DNA from: Pseudomonas sp. IB20 | Lineage (GTDB): Bacteria; Pseudomonadota; Gammaproteobacteria; Pseudomonadales; Pseudomonadaceae | Direction of reading: 5' to 3' | DNA: 64,000 bases | Assembly (NCBI RefSeq): GCF_009707325.1 | Contig: NZ_CP046103.1 | Span: 1,537,810-1,601,809, forward strand | In this document: positions 41,380-48,709 of the stretch, piece after piece | Numbering within the stretch: position 1 is the first letter of the stretch | Layout of the letters: every line of letters begins with the position of its first letter | Translations under genes and position numbers: made by a program | Notes under the pieces: model-generated | Told to the model about the DNA's origin: nothing | The model's input: only the letters and a program-made list of their open reading frames with translations | Database searches by the model: none

Positions 41380-44001
41380 ATGGGCAAATCGCTGGTCATT
41401 GTGGAATCCCCGGCTAAGGCCAAGACCATCAACAAGTACTTGGGTAACGAGTACGTGGTGAAGTCGAGTATCGGCCATATCCGAGACCTGCCCACCAGCG
41501 GTTCGGCTAGCGCCAGCAAGGAGCCTGCCGCCAAGCGCGGCAAGGCCGCCGCGGGCGAAGGTCCGGTGCTCACCCCTAAAGAGAAAGCGCGTAAGCAGCT
41601 GGTCTCGCGCATGGGTGTGGACCCGGAACATGGCTGGAAGGCCAAGTACGAGATCCTTCCTGGCAAGGAAAAGGTCATTGAAGAGCTGCGCCGGCTCGCC
41701 AAGGATGCTGACACCATCTATCTCGCGACGGACTTGGACCGCGAAGGGGAAGCCATTGCCTGGCACCTGCGGGAAGCCATCGGCGGTGATGACAGCCGCT
41801 ACAAGCGTGTGGTGTTCAACGAAATTACCAAGAAAGCCATCCAGGAAGCCTTCTCCAAGCCCGGCGAACTGGACATCGACCGCGTCAACGCCCAACAGGC
41901 ACGGCGTTTCCTCGACCGCGTCGTGGGCTACATGGTTTCGCCGCTGCTGTGGGCGAAAATCGCCCGTGGCCTGTCCGCCGGCCGTGTGCAATCGGTTGCG
42001 GTAAAGCTGGTGGTGGAGCGTGAGCGCGAGATTCGTGCGTTCAACCCCGAAGAGTATTGGGAAGTCCACGCTGACCTCGGCACTGCCAAGGGCGCCAACG
42101 TGCGCTTTGACGTGGCCCGTGAGAAAGGCGAGGCTTTCAAGCCGCTGAACGAAGCCCAGGCCATGGCCGCGCTGGAAAAGCTCAAGGCTTCCAGCTACAG
42201 CATCGTCAAGCGTGAAGACAAACCGACCAGCAGCAAGCCGTCGGCACCGTTCATCACCTCCACCCTGCAACAGGCCGCGAGTAACCGCCTGGGCTTCGGT
42301 GTGAAGAAAACCATGATGATGGCCCAGCGTTTGTACGAAGCCGGCTACATCACTTATATGCGTACTGACTCCACCAACCTGTCGCAAGACGCGGTGGCGA
42401 TGGCGCGTACCTATATTGAAACCGAGTTCGGCAAGAAGTACCTGCCGGAGAAGCCAAACGTCTACAGCAGCAAAGAAGGCGCACAGGAGGCTCACGAAGC
42501 GATTCGTCCTTCCGACGCCAACACTGAGCCAAGCAAGCTGACGGGCATGGAGCGCGACGCTGAGCGCCTCTACGAGCTGATCTGGCGCCAGTTCCTGGCC
42601 TGCCAGATGCTGCCGGCGCAATACCTGTCCACCACCGTCAGTGTGGGCGCAGGCGACTTCGAGCTGCGTGCCAAGGGCCGTATCCTCAAGTTCGACGGCT
42701 ACACCCGTGTGATGCCGCAAATCGCCAAGCCAGGCGACGACGACGTGCTGCCGGACATGGCCCAGGGCGACACGTTGAAGCTGATCAAGCTCGACCCGTC
42801 CCAGCACTTCACCAAGCCGCCGGCGCGTTATTCGGAAGCCAGCCTGGTAAAAGAGATGGAAAAACGCGGTATCGGTCGTCCTTCGACGTACGCTGCGATC
42901 ATCTCGACCATCCAGGACCGTGGCTACGTTGCGCTGCACAACCGTCGTTTCTACTCGGAAAAAATGGGCGACATCGTTACCGAGCGCCTGTCCGAGAGCT
43001 TCTCCAACCTGATGGACTACGGCTTCACCGCCGGCATGGAAGAGAACCTCGATGACGTGGCCCAGGGCGAACGCGACTGGAAAAACGTACTGGATGAGTT
43101 CTACGGCGACTTCAAGAAGAAGCTGGAAGTAGCCGAAAGCCCTGAGAGCGGCATGCGTGCTAACCAGCCGGTGATGACTGACATCCCGTGCCTGACCTGT
43201 GGCCGTCCGATGCAGATTCGTACTGCGTCCACCGGCGTGTTCCTCGGTTGCTCGGGCTACAGCCTGCCGCCGAAAGAGCGCTGCAAGGCCACCGTTAACC
43301 TGGTGCCGGGTGATGAAATCGCTGCTGACGACGAGGGTGAATCCGAGTCGCTGGTATTGCGTGGCAAGCACCGTTGCCCGATCTGCAGCACGGCGATGGA
43401 CGCTTACCTGCTCGACGAGAAGCACAAGTTGCACATCTGCGGTAACAACCCGGATTGCGACGGCTACGAGATCGAAGAGGGCAGCTACCGCATCAAGGGC
43501 TACGAAGGCCCGAGCCTGGAATGCGACAAGTGCGGCAGCGAGATGCAGCTCAAGACCGGCCGTTTCGGCAAGTTCTTCGGTTGCACCAACCCGACGTGCA
43601 AGAACACCCGCAAACTGCTGAAAAGCGGTGACGCGGCGCCGCCGAAGATGGACCCGGTGAAGATGCCCGAACTCAAGTGCGAGAAGGTCAACGACACCTA
43701 CATCCTGCGTGACGGCGCTTCGGGCTTGTTCCTGGCTGCCAGCCAGTTCCCGAAAAACCGCGAGACCCGTGCGCCATTGGTCATGGAAATCGTGCCGCAT
43801 AAAGACGAGATCGATCCGAAGTACCACTTCTTGTGTGAAGCGCCAAAGAAGGATCCCGACGGTCGCCCGTCCGTGATCCGCTACAGCCGCAAAACCAAGG
43901 AGCAGTACGTGCAGACCGAAGTGGACGGTAAGCCTACCGGCTGGAAAGCGTTCTACGACGGTGGCAAGTGGAAGGTCGAGGACAAGCGCCAGGGCGCTTG
44001 A
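41380..44001 (+). CDS. topA: DNA topoisomerase I
   Basis: 873 residues from ATG 41380; the upstream in-frame GTG-type extension would start at the promoter and is excluded. TOPRIM domain: [18 protein letters not shown] and [19 protein letters not shown]. The active tyrosine is Y326 in [16 protein letters not shown]. Three C-terminal zinc ribbons are visible (CLTCGRPMQ..., CPICSTAMD..., CDKCGSEMQ...), followed by a further C-terminal domain. It relaxes negative supercoils. A strong terminator follows. Confidence 0.95.
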   Translation: MGKSLVIVESPAKAKTINKYLGNEYVVKSSIGHIRDLPTSGSASASKEPAAKRGKAAAGEGPVLTPKEKARKQLVSRMGVDPEHGWKAKYEILPGKEKVIEELRRLAKDADTIYLATDLDREGEAIAWHLREAIGGDDSRYKRVVFNEITKKAIQEAFSKPGELDIDRVNAQQARRFLDRVVGYMVSPLLWAKIARGLSAGRVQSVAVKLVVEREREIRAFNPEEYWEVHADLGTAKGANVRFDVAREKGEAFKPLNEAQAMAALEKLKASSYSIVKREDKPTSSKPSAPFITSTLQQAASNRLGFGVKKTMMMAQRLYEAGYITYMRTDSTNLSQDAVAMARTYIETEFGKKYLPEKPNVYSSKEGAQEAHEAIRPSDANTEPSKLTGMERDAERLYELIWRQFLACQMLPAQYLSTTVSVGAGDFELRAKGRILKFDGYTRVMPQIAKPGDDDVLPDMAQGDTLKLIKLDPSQHFTKPPARYSEASLVKEMEKRGIGRPSTYAAIISTIQDRGYVALHNRRFYSEKMGDIVTERLSESFSNLMDYGFTAGMEENLDDVAQGERDWKNVLDEFYGDFKKKLEVAESPESGMRANQPVMTDIPCLTCGRPMQIRTASTGVFLGCSGYSLPPKERCKATVNLVPGDEIAADDEGESESLVLRGKHRCPICSTAMDAYLLDEKHKLHICGNNPDCDGYEIEEGSYRIKGYEGPSLECDKCGSEMQLKTGRFGKFFGCTNPTCKNTRKLLKSGDAAPPKMDPVKMPELKCEKVNDTYILRDGASGLFLAASQFPKNRETRAPLVMEIVPHKDEIDPKYHFLCEAPKKDPDGRPSVIRYSRKTKEQYVQTEVDGKPTGWKAFYDGGKWKVEDKRQGA

Positions 44002-44021
44002 TCGACGAGCCTGCAAAACAT

Positions 44022-44051
44022 AAAGGTCGCCCGCAAAGGCGGCCTTTTTTT
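44022..44051 (+). terminator. Rho-independent terminator of topA
   Basis: AAAGGTCGCC pairs with GGCGGCCTTT around CGCAAA, ending in T7. Starts 21 bases after the topA stop. Confidence 0.9.
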
Positions 44052-44128
44052 GCGCTTGCAGGAAACTTGGCTGATCCGTGACACTGTTCAGCCAGCACCA
44101 TGCTTATTTCGTTGTGGAGACTGCCGTT

Positions 44129-44650
44129 ATGGCCAACGAACTCTATACCCGTACCAATCAGAAAATTTACTTCGCGGGTTTGTCCCTGGAGGCCCTTGGC
44201 CGTGCCGAGGAAGGGAAGGAGATGAATGCCATCGCGCTGGTCCAGGCCGGGCGTGAGGCGGCGTTGTTCCACCTGTACGGTGCCCTGCTGGGCCTGTGCC
44301 ATGAAATTGCCGGGTTCTACCGCTTGCCCCAGGCCGGTGCGCCCCGTGCAGAGATGATCGTGAACCGCGACGTGCTGGAAAGCATGGCGATTCCTGAGCT
44401 GGCCGAGCTGGTGGAAATGGCCCAGAGCCCTGACAGTTGGATTGCCCGCCTGCTCAAGGCGCATGCCGACATGTTCCAGCCGCCACGCGTTCCTCATGTG
44501 CCCAAGGGGGATGTGACACAGCCGCTGATCGTGGCCGTTGCCCTGGAAGAAGATGAGCCCAAGCCATTGAGCCGCGAAGAGCTGGAGGGCTGGCGTCAGG
44601 AGCTGAAGAAGATGGCGCTGCGGTTTCGCGAAGGTTTGAACGAGTGCTGA
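44129..44650 (+). CDS. DUF6586-family hypothetical protein
   Basis: 173 residues from ATG 44129, nine bases after GGAG; the upstream ATG at 44078 gives 17 extra residues without support. It opens ANELYTRTNQKIYFAGLSLE and is mostly helical and acidic, with a conserved REALFHLYGALLGLCHEIAGF-like segment. No signal peptide or motif suggests an enzyme. It is conserved near topA and sulA-lexA in Pseudomonas. Function unknown. Confidence 0.75.
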   Translation: MANELYTRTNQKIYFAGLSLEALGRAEEGKEMNAIALVQAGREAALFHLYGALLGLCHEIAGFYRLPQAGAPRAEMIVNRDVLESMAIPELAELVEMAQSPDSWIARLLKAHADMFQPPRVPHVPKGDVTQPLIVAVALEEDEPKPLSREELEGWRQELKKMALRFREGLNEC

Positions 44651-44667
44651 GAGGTTTGCACTAAGCA

Positions 44668-44787
44668 AATGTGGGAGCTGGCTTGCCTGCGATAGCGGTG
44701 GGTCAGTTTGCGGGTCATTGGCTGATACACGCTGTTGCGGGTCATTGGCTGATACACCGCTATCGCAGGCAAGCCAGCTCCCACATT
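44668..44787. repeat. REPIN with perfect 33-bp inverted arms and nested direct repeat
   Basis: Bases 44668-44700 and 44755-44787 are perfect inverted copies (outer ends AATGTGGGAGC, inner ends GCGGTG). The 54-base interior holds a 23-bp direct repeat starting TTGCGGGTCATTGGCTGATA at 44708 and 44735 (27-bp period). Confidence 0.9.
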
Positions 44788-44867
44788 GATAGGCGTGTTC
44801 CCGAGAGCACCATTCATCAAGCCGTAAAGAAACCTGTTCAGATCCTCACCGAGGCTGAGTGGATGAC

Positions 44868-44876
44868 TGATATAAT
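44868..44876 (+). promoter_or_regulatory. Extended -10 promoter of the small acidic protein gene
   Basis: TGATATAAT: a perfect TATAAT at 44871-44876 with the TGn extension. There is no good -35 at 17 bases, which an extended -10 promoter can do without. The start would be near 44883, just before GGAG at 44890 and the ATG at 44905. Confidence 0.65.
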
Positions 44877-44904
44877 CCCGGCCTTTCGTGGAGAATAGAC
44901 TTTT

Positions 44905-45138
44905 ATGCCAACGTCCTTTCTGGAAATTGTTGAACTGCCTGACGGCCGAATTGAGCTGCGCCGGGCTGAGGACGAGGGTTCTCTAGTAATTTTGGATTTT
45001 TCCGAAGACGCAAAAGCGTTCCTGCAAGGCCAGCACGTGGAAGTAGCAAAAGCCATGTTGAGCGTCGGTGTGCAGATGGCCGGTCGCCTGGCAGAAGGCG
45101 AGCCGGAGAAGGACGACGGGCCGCGGGTTCTTCACTGA
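44905..45138 (+). CDS. Small acidic hypothetical protein
   Basis: 77 residues, PTSFLEIVELPDGRIELRRA onward, with an acidic C-terminal end (EGEPEKDDGPRVLH). GGAG lies 11 bases before ATG and an extended -10 promoter precedes it. A protein of this kind is conserved between topA and sulA in Pseudomonas. There is no recognisable functional domain; the short beta-rich start suggests a compact fold. Confidence 0.75.
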   Translation: MPTSFLEIVELPDGRIELRRAEDEGSLVILDFSEDAKAFLQGQHVEVAKAMLSVGVQMAGRLAEGEPEKDDGPRVLH

Positions 45139-45197
45139 GTTTGTGATAAGTGCGCTTGTTCTAGTGAGCGGGCTTGTTGCTGCAGCAGGCGGGCTTC

Positions 45198-45332
45198 TGT
45201 GGCGAGCGGGCTTGCCCCGCGTTGGGCTGCGAAGCGGCCCCAAATAGGTTTGACGCGGTACATCAGGTATTCCACGGTGCTTGGTTTTGGGGCCGCTTCG
45301 CAGCCCAGCGCGGGGCAAGCCCGCTCGCCACA
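45198..45332. repeat. 47-bp inverted repeat with 41-base loop (REPIN/MITE-like)
   Basis: The left arm 45198-45244 and right arm 45286-45332 are inverted copies with a single mismatch; outer ends are TGTGGCGAGCGGGCTTGCCC and its complement, inner ends GGCCCCAAA. It occupies the middle of the 274-base gap between the small acidic gene and the 3' end of sulA, with further REP-like debris on both sides (45160-45197 and 45333-45400). Confidence 0.9.
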
Positions 45333-45412
45333 ACAAGCATGAGGCCCAAGCCCCCCACACAAGCATGCAGGCCACAAAAGCCCCTCCACAGGGCTAGCCT
45401 GCGCACATCCTA

Positions 45413-45886
45413 TTACCCCAACCGAATATTCAAGCTCTGCGCATCGCCCGTACGTGCGGCGCTGATCAGTTGTTGCTTGGCTGTAGCATTCAACGGGTTC
45501 AACCAACTCACCACCGTATGGCTACGGCCCAGGCGCAAGGCTTCGCAGGTCAACTGCTGGGCACTTTGCATGCCGCGCGGCTGCAGCAACAGAATGCGCT
45601 CGCGATTGAGGCCGGCGTCCCGCAGCCAGGCCTGGGTCAGGCTGGCGGGCGGGGCGATCAGCGTCAGCCAGCGCGCGTCCTGCTCCTCGCTCAGTTCGCG
45701 AAGGATCGGCGCCAGTAGGCTCAGGCAGCTCCCGGCTGCACCGCGCAACGACAGTTCACTGAACGCCTCAGGTTCGGAGCCCCACGGGGCCTCGACCGTT
45801 TCCTTGAGGATGGGCGCAAGGGGTTGGGCCATAAAGGCCTCGAACAGCGACAGTTGTGTGTGTTGTGGGGTGTGCACGAGCTGCAT
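45413..45886 (-). CDS. sulA: Cell division inhibitor SulA
   Basis: 157 residues of the SulA family: FSELSLRGAAGSCLSLLAPI, RWLTLIAPPASLTQAWLRDA and the C-terminal VVSWLNPLNATAKQQLISAA. SulA blocks FtsZ polymerisation during the SOS response. It starts only 10 bases after the lexA stop, so it is co-transcribed and LexA-controlled, rather than having its own operator as in E. coli. Confidence 0.9.
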   Translation of the reverse strand: MQLVHTPQHTQLSLFEAFMAQPLAPILKETVEAPWGSEPEAFSELSLRGAAGSCLSLLAPILRELSEEQDARWLTLIAPPASLTQAWLRDAGLNRERILLLQPRGMQSAQQLTCEALRLGRSHTVVSWLNPLNATAKQQLISAARTGDAQSLNIRLG

Positions 45887-45896
45887 GGTGCCTCCT

Positions 45897-46505
45897 TTAG
45901 CGGCGAATGACGCCGACGCTCAAGCCTTCGATCACCAGGTCCTGATCTTTCAGGTTCACTTCAATCGGGGCGAACTCAGGGTTCTCGGCCAATAGCCAGA
46001 CCTTGCTGCCTTCGCGCTTGAAGCGTTTTACGGTGACTTCATCGCCGATACGCGCGACGACGATCTGGCCATTACGGGCTTCACGAGTGGTATGGACGGC
46101 CAGCAGGTCGCCGTCGAAAATGCCCACGTCCTTCATGCTCATGCCGTGTACGCGCAACAGGTAGTCGGCACGCGGATGGAAGAAGGTCGGGTTGATGTTG
46201 CAGGACTCCTCGACGTGCTGCTGCGCCAGGATCGGCGCACCGGCGGCGACGCGACCGATGATCGGCAGGGTCGATTCGTCGGCCTTGGCTTCGAAGCCAG
46301 GGATGCGAATACCGCGTGACGCACCTGGGGTCATCTCGATCGCGCCTTTGCGGGCGAGGGCCTTGAGGTGTTCTTCAGCGGCGTTGGGGGATTTGAACCC
46401 CAGCTCCAGCGCAATTTCCGCTCGGGTCGGCGGGTAGCCGTTGTCATCGAGGCAGCGCTTGATAAAAGCCAGAATCTCAGCTTGGCGTGGCGTCAGTTTT
46501 AGCAT
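45897..46505 (-). CDS. lexA: SOS repressor LexA
   Basis: 202 residues. The winged helix-turn-helix has [20 protein letters not shown]; the autocleavage site is A88-G89 in [11 protein letters not shown], with catalytic S123 (HGMSMKD) and K160 (VTVKRF). RecA-stimulated self-cleavage opens the SOS regulon, including its own operon with sulA. Two SOS boxes lie directly upstream, one overlapping the -10 hexamer. Confidence 0.95.
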   Translation of the reverse strand: MLKLTPRQAEILAFIKRCLDDNGYPPTRAEIALELGFKSPNAAEEHLKALARKGAIEMTPGASRGIRIPGFEAKADESTLPIIGRVAAGAPILAQQHVEESCNINPTFFHPRADYLLRVHGMSMKDVGIFDGDLLAVHTTREARNGQIVVARIGDEVTVKRFKREGSKVWLLAENPEFAPIEVNLKDQDLVIEGLSVGVIRR

Positions 46506-46515
46506 GTTGATCGCT

Positions 46516-46550
46516 CTGTCTTTTTATACAGTGACTGGGATTATATACAG
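46516..46550 (-). promoter_or_regulatory. Tandem LexA (SOS) boxes of lexA-sulA
   Basis: Box 1 at 46516-46531 reads CTGT-N8-ACAG exactly (spacer CTTTTTAT). Box 2 at 46535-46550 reads CTGG-N8-ACAG on the plus strand, one mismatch. They are 3 bases apart, so two LexA dimers can sit side by side between the start codon and the promoter. Confidence 0.9.
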
Positions 46551-46567
46551 TGAACTGCGCTTGGCAA
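46540..46567 (-). promoter_or_regulatory. Sigma-70 promoter of lexA-sulA
   Basis: On the minus strand TTGCCA (46562-46567), 16-base spacer, TATAAT (46540-46545). The -10 lies inside SOS box 2, and the start near 46533 puts box 1 in the leader, so LexA binding should block both polymerase binding and early elongation. Confidence 0.75.
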
Positions 46568-46709
46568 TCATCCTTTTTTAGCACTCCGCTGGACGGTCAT
46601 TCGCCACCCGTCCTACAAGGCAGAGACAGCGCTGCCTACAGAGCGAGAAGGATGTGATTAAATAGCGATGAAATAGATGACTGTCCGGCCGGAAAACGGA
46701 CTCGCAGGC

Positions 46710-46753
46710 TTGACAAGACACACCCTGAAACGTATGTTTCAAACAAGTGTTTG
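46710..46753 (+). promoter_or_regulatory. psrA: psrA promoter with two overlapping PsrA operators
   Basis: TTGACA at 46710-46715, 17-base spacer, TATGTT at 46733-46738. GAAAC-GTAT-GTTTC at 46727-46740 and CAAAC-AAGT-GTTTG at 46740-46753 are both perfect 14-bp palindromes fitting the PsrA consensus and share one base. The first covers the -10 and the second the start site, as expected for autorepression. Confidence 0.8.
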
Positions 46754-46768
46754 TCAGGCGGAGTAGCC

Positions 46769-47476
46769 ATGGCCCAGTCGGAAACCGTTGAACGCATTCT
46801 CGATGCTGCCGAGCAATTGTTCGCGGAAAAAGGATTTGCTGAAACTTCATTGCGGCTGATCACCAGCAAGGCTGGGGTCAACCTCGCCGCAGTGAATTAC
46901 CATTTCGGCTCGAAAAAAGCCCTGATCCAGGCGGTGTTCTCGCGCTTTCTGGGGCCGTTCTGCGCCAGCCTCGACCGTGAGTTGGAGCGCCGCCAGACCA
47001 AGCCTGATAACAAGCCGAGCCTGGAAGAATTGCTGGAAATCTTGGTTGAGCAAGCGCTGGTGGTTCAACCGCGTAGCGGCAATGACCTGTCGATCTTCAT
47101 GCGTTTGCTGGGCCTGGCCTTCAGTCAGAGCCAGGGTCACTTGCGGCGTTACCTGGAAGACATGTACGGCAAAGTTTTCCGTCGCTACATGTTGCTGGTC
47201 AACGAAGCTGCGCCGCGTATTCCACCGATCGAACTGTTCTGGCGCGTGCACTTCATGCTCGGTGCTGCCGCGTTCAGCATGTCCGGCATCAAAGCCTTGC
47301 GTGCGATTGCCGAGACTGATTTCGGCGTCAACACCTCGATAGAGCAGGTGATGCGCCTGATGGTGCCGTTCCTTGCCGCCGGCATGCGCGCCGAAACCGG
47401 CGTCACCGACCAAGCCATGGCTGCTGCGCAATTGCGCCCCCGCAGCAAATCCACGCCGGCCACTGCCAAGGCATGA
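46769..47476 (+). CDS. psrA: TetR-family regulator PsrA
   Basis: 235 residues from ATG 46769, five bases after GGAG. The N-terminal helix-turn-helix (ILDAAEQLFAEKGFAETSLR and TSKAGVNLAAVNYHFGSKKA) is followed by the long PsrA-type ligand domain. In Pseudomonas, PsrA represses fadBA and itself, is released by long-chain fatty acids, and activates rpoS. Two consensus operators on its own promoter and a near match upstream of fadB support this identity. It is divergent from lexA. Confidence 0.9.
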   Translation: MAQSETVERILDAAEQLFAEKGFAETSLRLITSKAGVNLAAVNYHFGSKKALIQAVFSRFLGPFCASLDRELERRQTKPDNKPSLEELLEILVEQALVVQPRSGNDLSIFMRLLGLAFSQSQGHLRRYLEDMYGKVFRRYMLLVNEAAPRIPPIELFWRVHFMLGAAAFSMSGIKALRAIAETDFGVNTSIEQVMRLMVPFLAAGMRAETGVTDQAMAAAQLRPRSKSTPATAKA

Positions 47477-47545
47477 TCGCCCGGGTGTGCGCGGCCGCTT
47501 GCATCCGCTAAGCTAGCTGCCATGCCGATTTCAGCTATTTACTCG

Positions 47546-47596
47546 CAACCCGTTGTGCTCACTGCGCTTATCGCGCCACGTGAGGGCAACGGGTTG
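47546..47596 (+). promoter_or_regulatory. Large stem-loop in the psrA-nagZ leader
   Basis: Arms 47546-47562 and 47580-47596 are inverted repeats over 17 bases with two adjacent mismatches (outer 10 pairs CAACCCGTTG, inner 5 CTCAC), with a 17-base loop. There is no U tract. It ends about 12 bases before AAGGAAGG, the nagZ ribosome site. It could be an RNA leader structure, an operator, or a weak psrA terminator. Confidence 0.6.
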
Positions 47597-47619
47597 TGTG
47601 CGTTATTTAAGGAAGGTTT

Positions 47620-48630
47620 ATGACTGCTGCCCTGCAAGGTTCTTTAATGGTCGACGTTGCCGGTACCTGGCTGACGGCCGAGGATCGCCACCTGTTGCGT
47701 CAGCCTGAAGTGGGCGGCCTGATCATTTTTGCGCGCAATATCGAGCACCCACGCCAGGTGCGCGAGTTGAGCGCGGCGATTCGTGCGGTGCGTCCCGACT
47801 TGCTGCTGGCCGTCGACCAGGAAGGCGGTCGCGTGCAACGTCTGCGCCAAGGTTTTGTGCGCCTGCCGGCCATGCGCGCGTTGGCAGATAACCCGAATGC
47901 CGAATACCTGGCCGAGCAGTGCGGCTGGATCATGGCCACAGAAGTGCTGGCGGTCGGCCTTGACCTGAGCTTCGCTCCGGTACTGGACCTGGACTACCAG
48001 CGCAGTGCCGTGGTCGGCACCCGTTCCTTTGAAGGCGACCCCGAGCGCGCCGCTGTGCTCGCCGGTGCATTCATGCGCGGCATGAACAGCGCCGGCATGG
48101 CTGCCACCGGCAAACACTTCCCAGGCCACGGGTGGGCCGAGGCGGATTCCCACGTCGCGATTCCCAATGATGAACGCAGCCTGGAACAGATTCGCGCCAA
48201 TGACCTGGTGCCTTTCACACGCCTGAGCAAGCAATTGGCCGCCGTAATGCCTGCGCACGTCATCTACCCGCAGGTTGATGCCCAGCCGGCTGGTTTCTCG
48301 CGCCGCTGGTTGCAGGACATTCTGCGTGGCGAGTTGCAGTTTGATGGGGTGATTTTCAGCGATGACCTGTCCATGGCCGGGGCGCATGTGGTTGGGGATG
48401 CGGCCAGCCGGATTGAAGCGGCGCTGACGGCCGGTTGCGACATGGGGTTGGTGTGTAACGATCGTGCGGCTGCTGAGCTGGCACTGAGCGCGGCACAGCG
48501 CATGAAGGTCATCCCTTCGGCGCGGATTGCGCGGATGCGTGGGCAGGCGATTGCTTCGACGGACTACAAGCAGGATCCGCGTTGGCTGACAGCGCTTACT
48601 GCGTTGCGGGATGCTCAGTTGATCGAGTGA
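47620..48630 (+). CDS. nagZ: Beta-N-acetylhexosaminidase NagZ
   Basis: 336 residues, GH3 family. DVAGTWLTAEDRHLL at the start, VDQEGGRVQRLR, the catalytic loop KHFPGHGWAEADSHVAIP and the nucleophile Asp in GVIFSDDLSMAGAH are all present. It removes GlcNAc from anhydromuropeptides during cytosolic cell-wall recycling, thereby producing AmpR ligands. Functionally it follows Slt (31.8 kb), which makes its precursors. ATG 47620 has a strong AAGGAAGG site. Confidence 0.95.
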   Translation: MTAALQGSLMVDVAGTWLTAEDRHLLRQPEVGGLIIFARNIEHPRQVRELSAAIRAVRPDLLLAVDQEGGRVQRLRQGFVRLPAMRALADNPNAEYLAEQCGWIMATEVLAVGLDLSFAPVLDLDYQRSAVVGTRSFEGDPERAAVLAGAFMRGMNSAGMAATGKHFPGHGWAEADSHVAIPNDERSLEQIRANDLVPFTRLSKQLAAVMPAHVIYPQVDAQPAGFSRRWLQDILRGELQFDGVIFSDDLSMAGAHVVGDAASRIEAALTAGCDMGLVCNDRAAAELALSAAQRMKVIPSARIARMRGQAIASTDYKQDPRWLTALTALRDAQLIE

Positions 48631-48673
48631 CAAGACGTGTTTGTTAAGAGCAAAAAACGTCGGAAAAGATGAT

Positions 48674-48700
48674 GTGGGAGCGGGCTTGCCCGCGATAGCG
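48674..48700. repeat. Single REP arm
   Basis: GTGGGAGCGGGCTTGCCCGC followed by GATAGCG, a solitary left arm between the convergent nagZ and helicase genes. Confidence 0.75.
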
Positions 48701-48709
48701 ATCTGAAGG

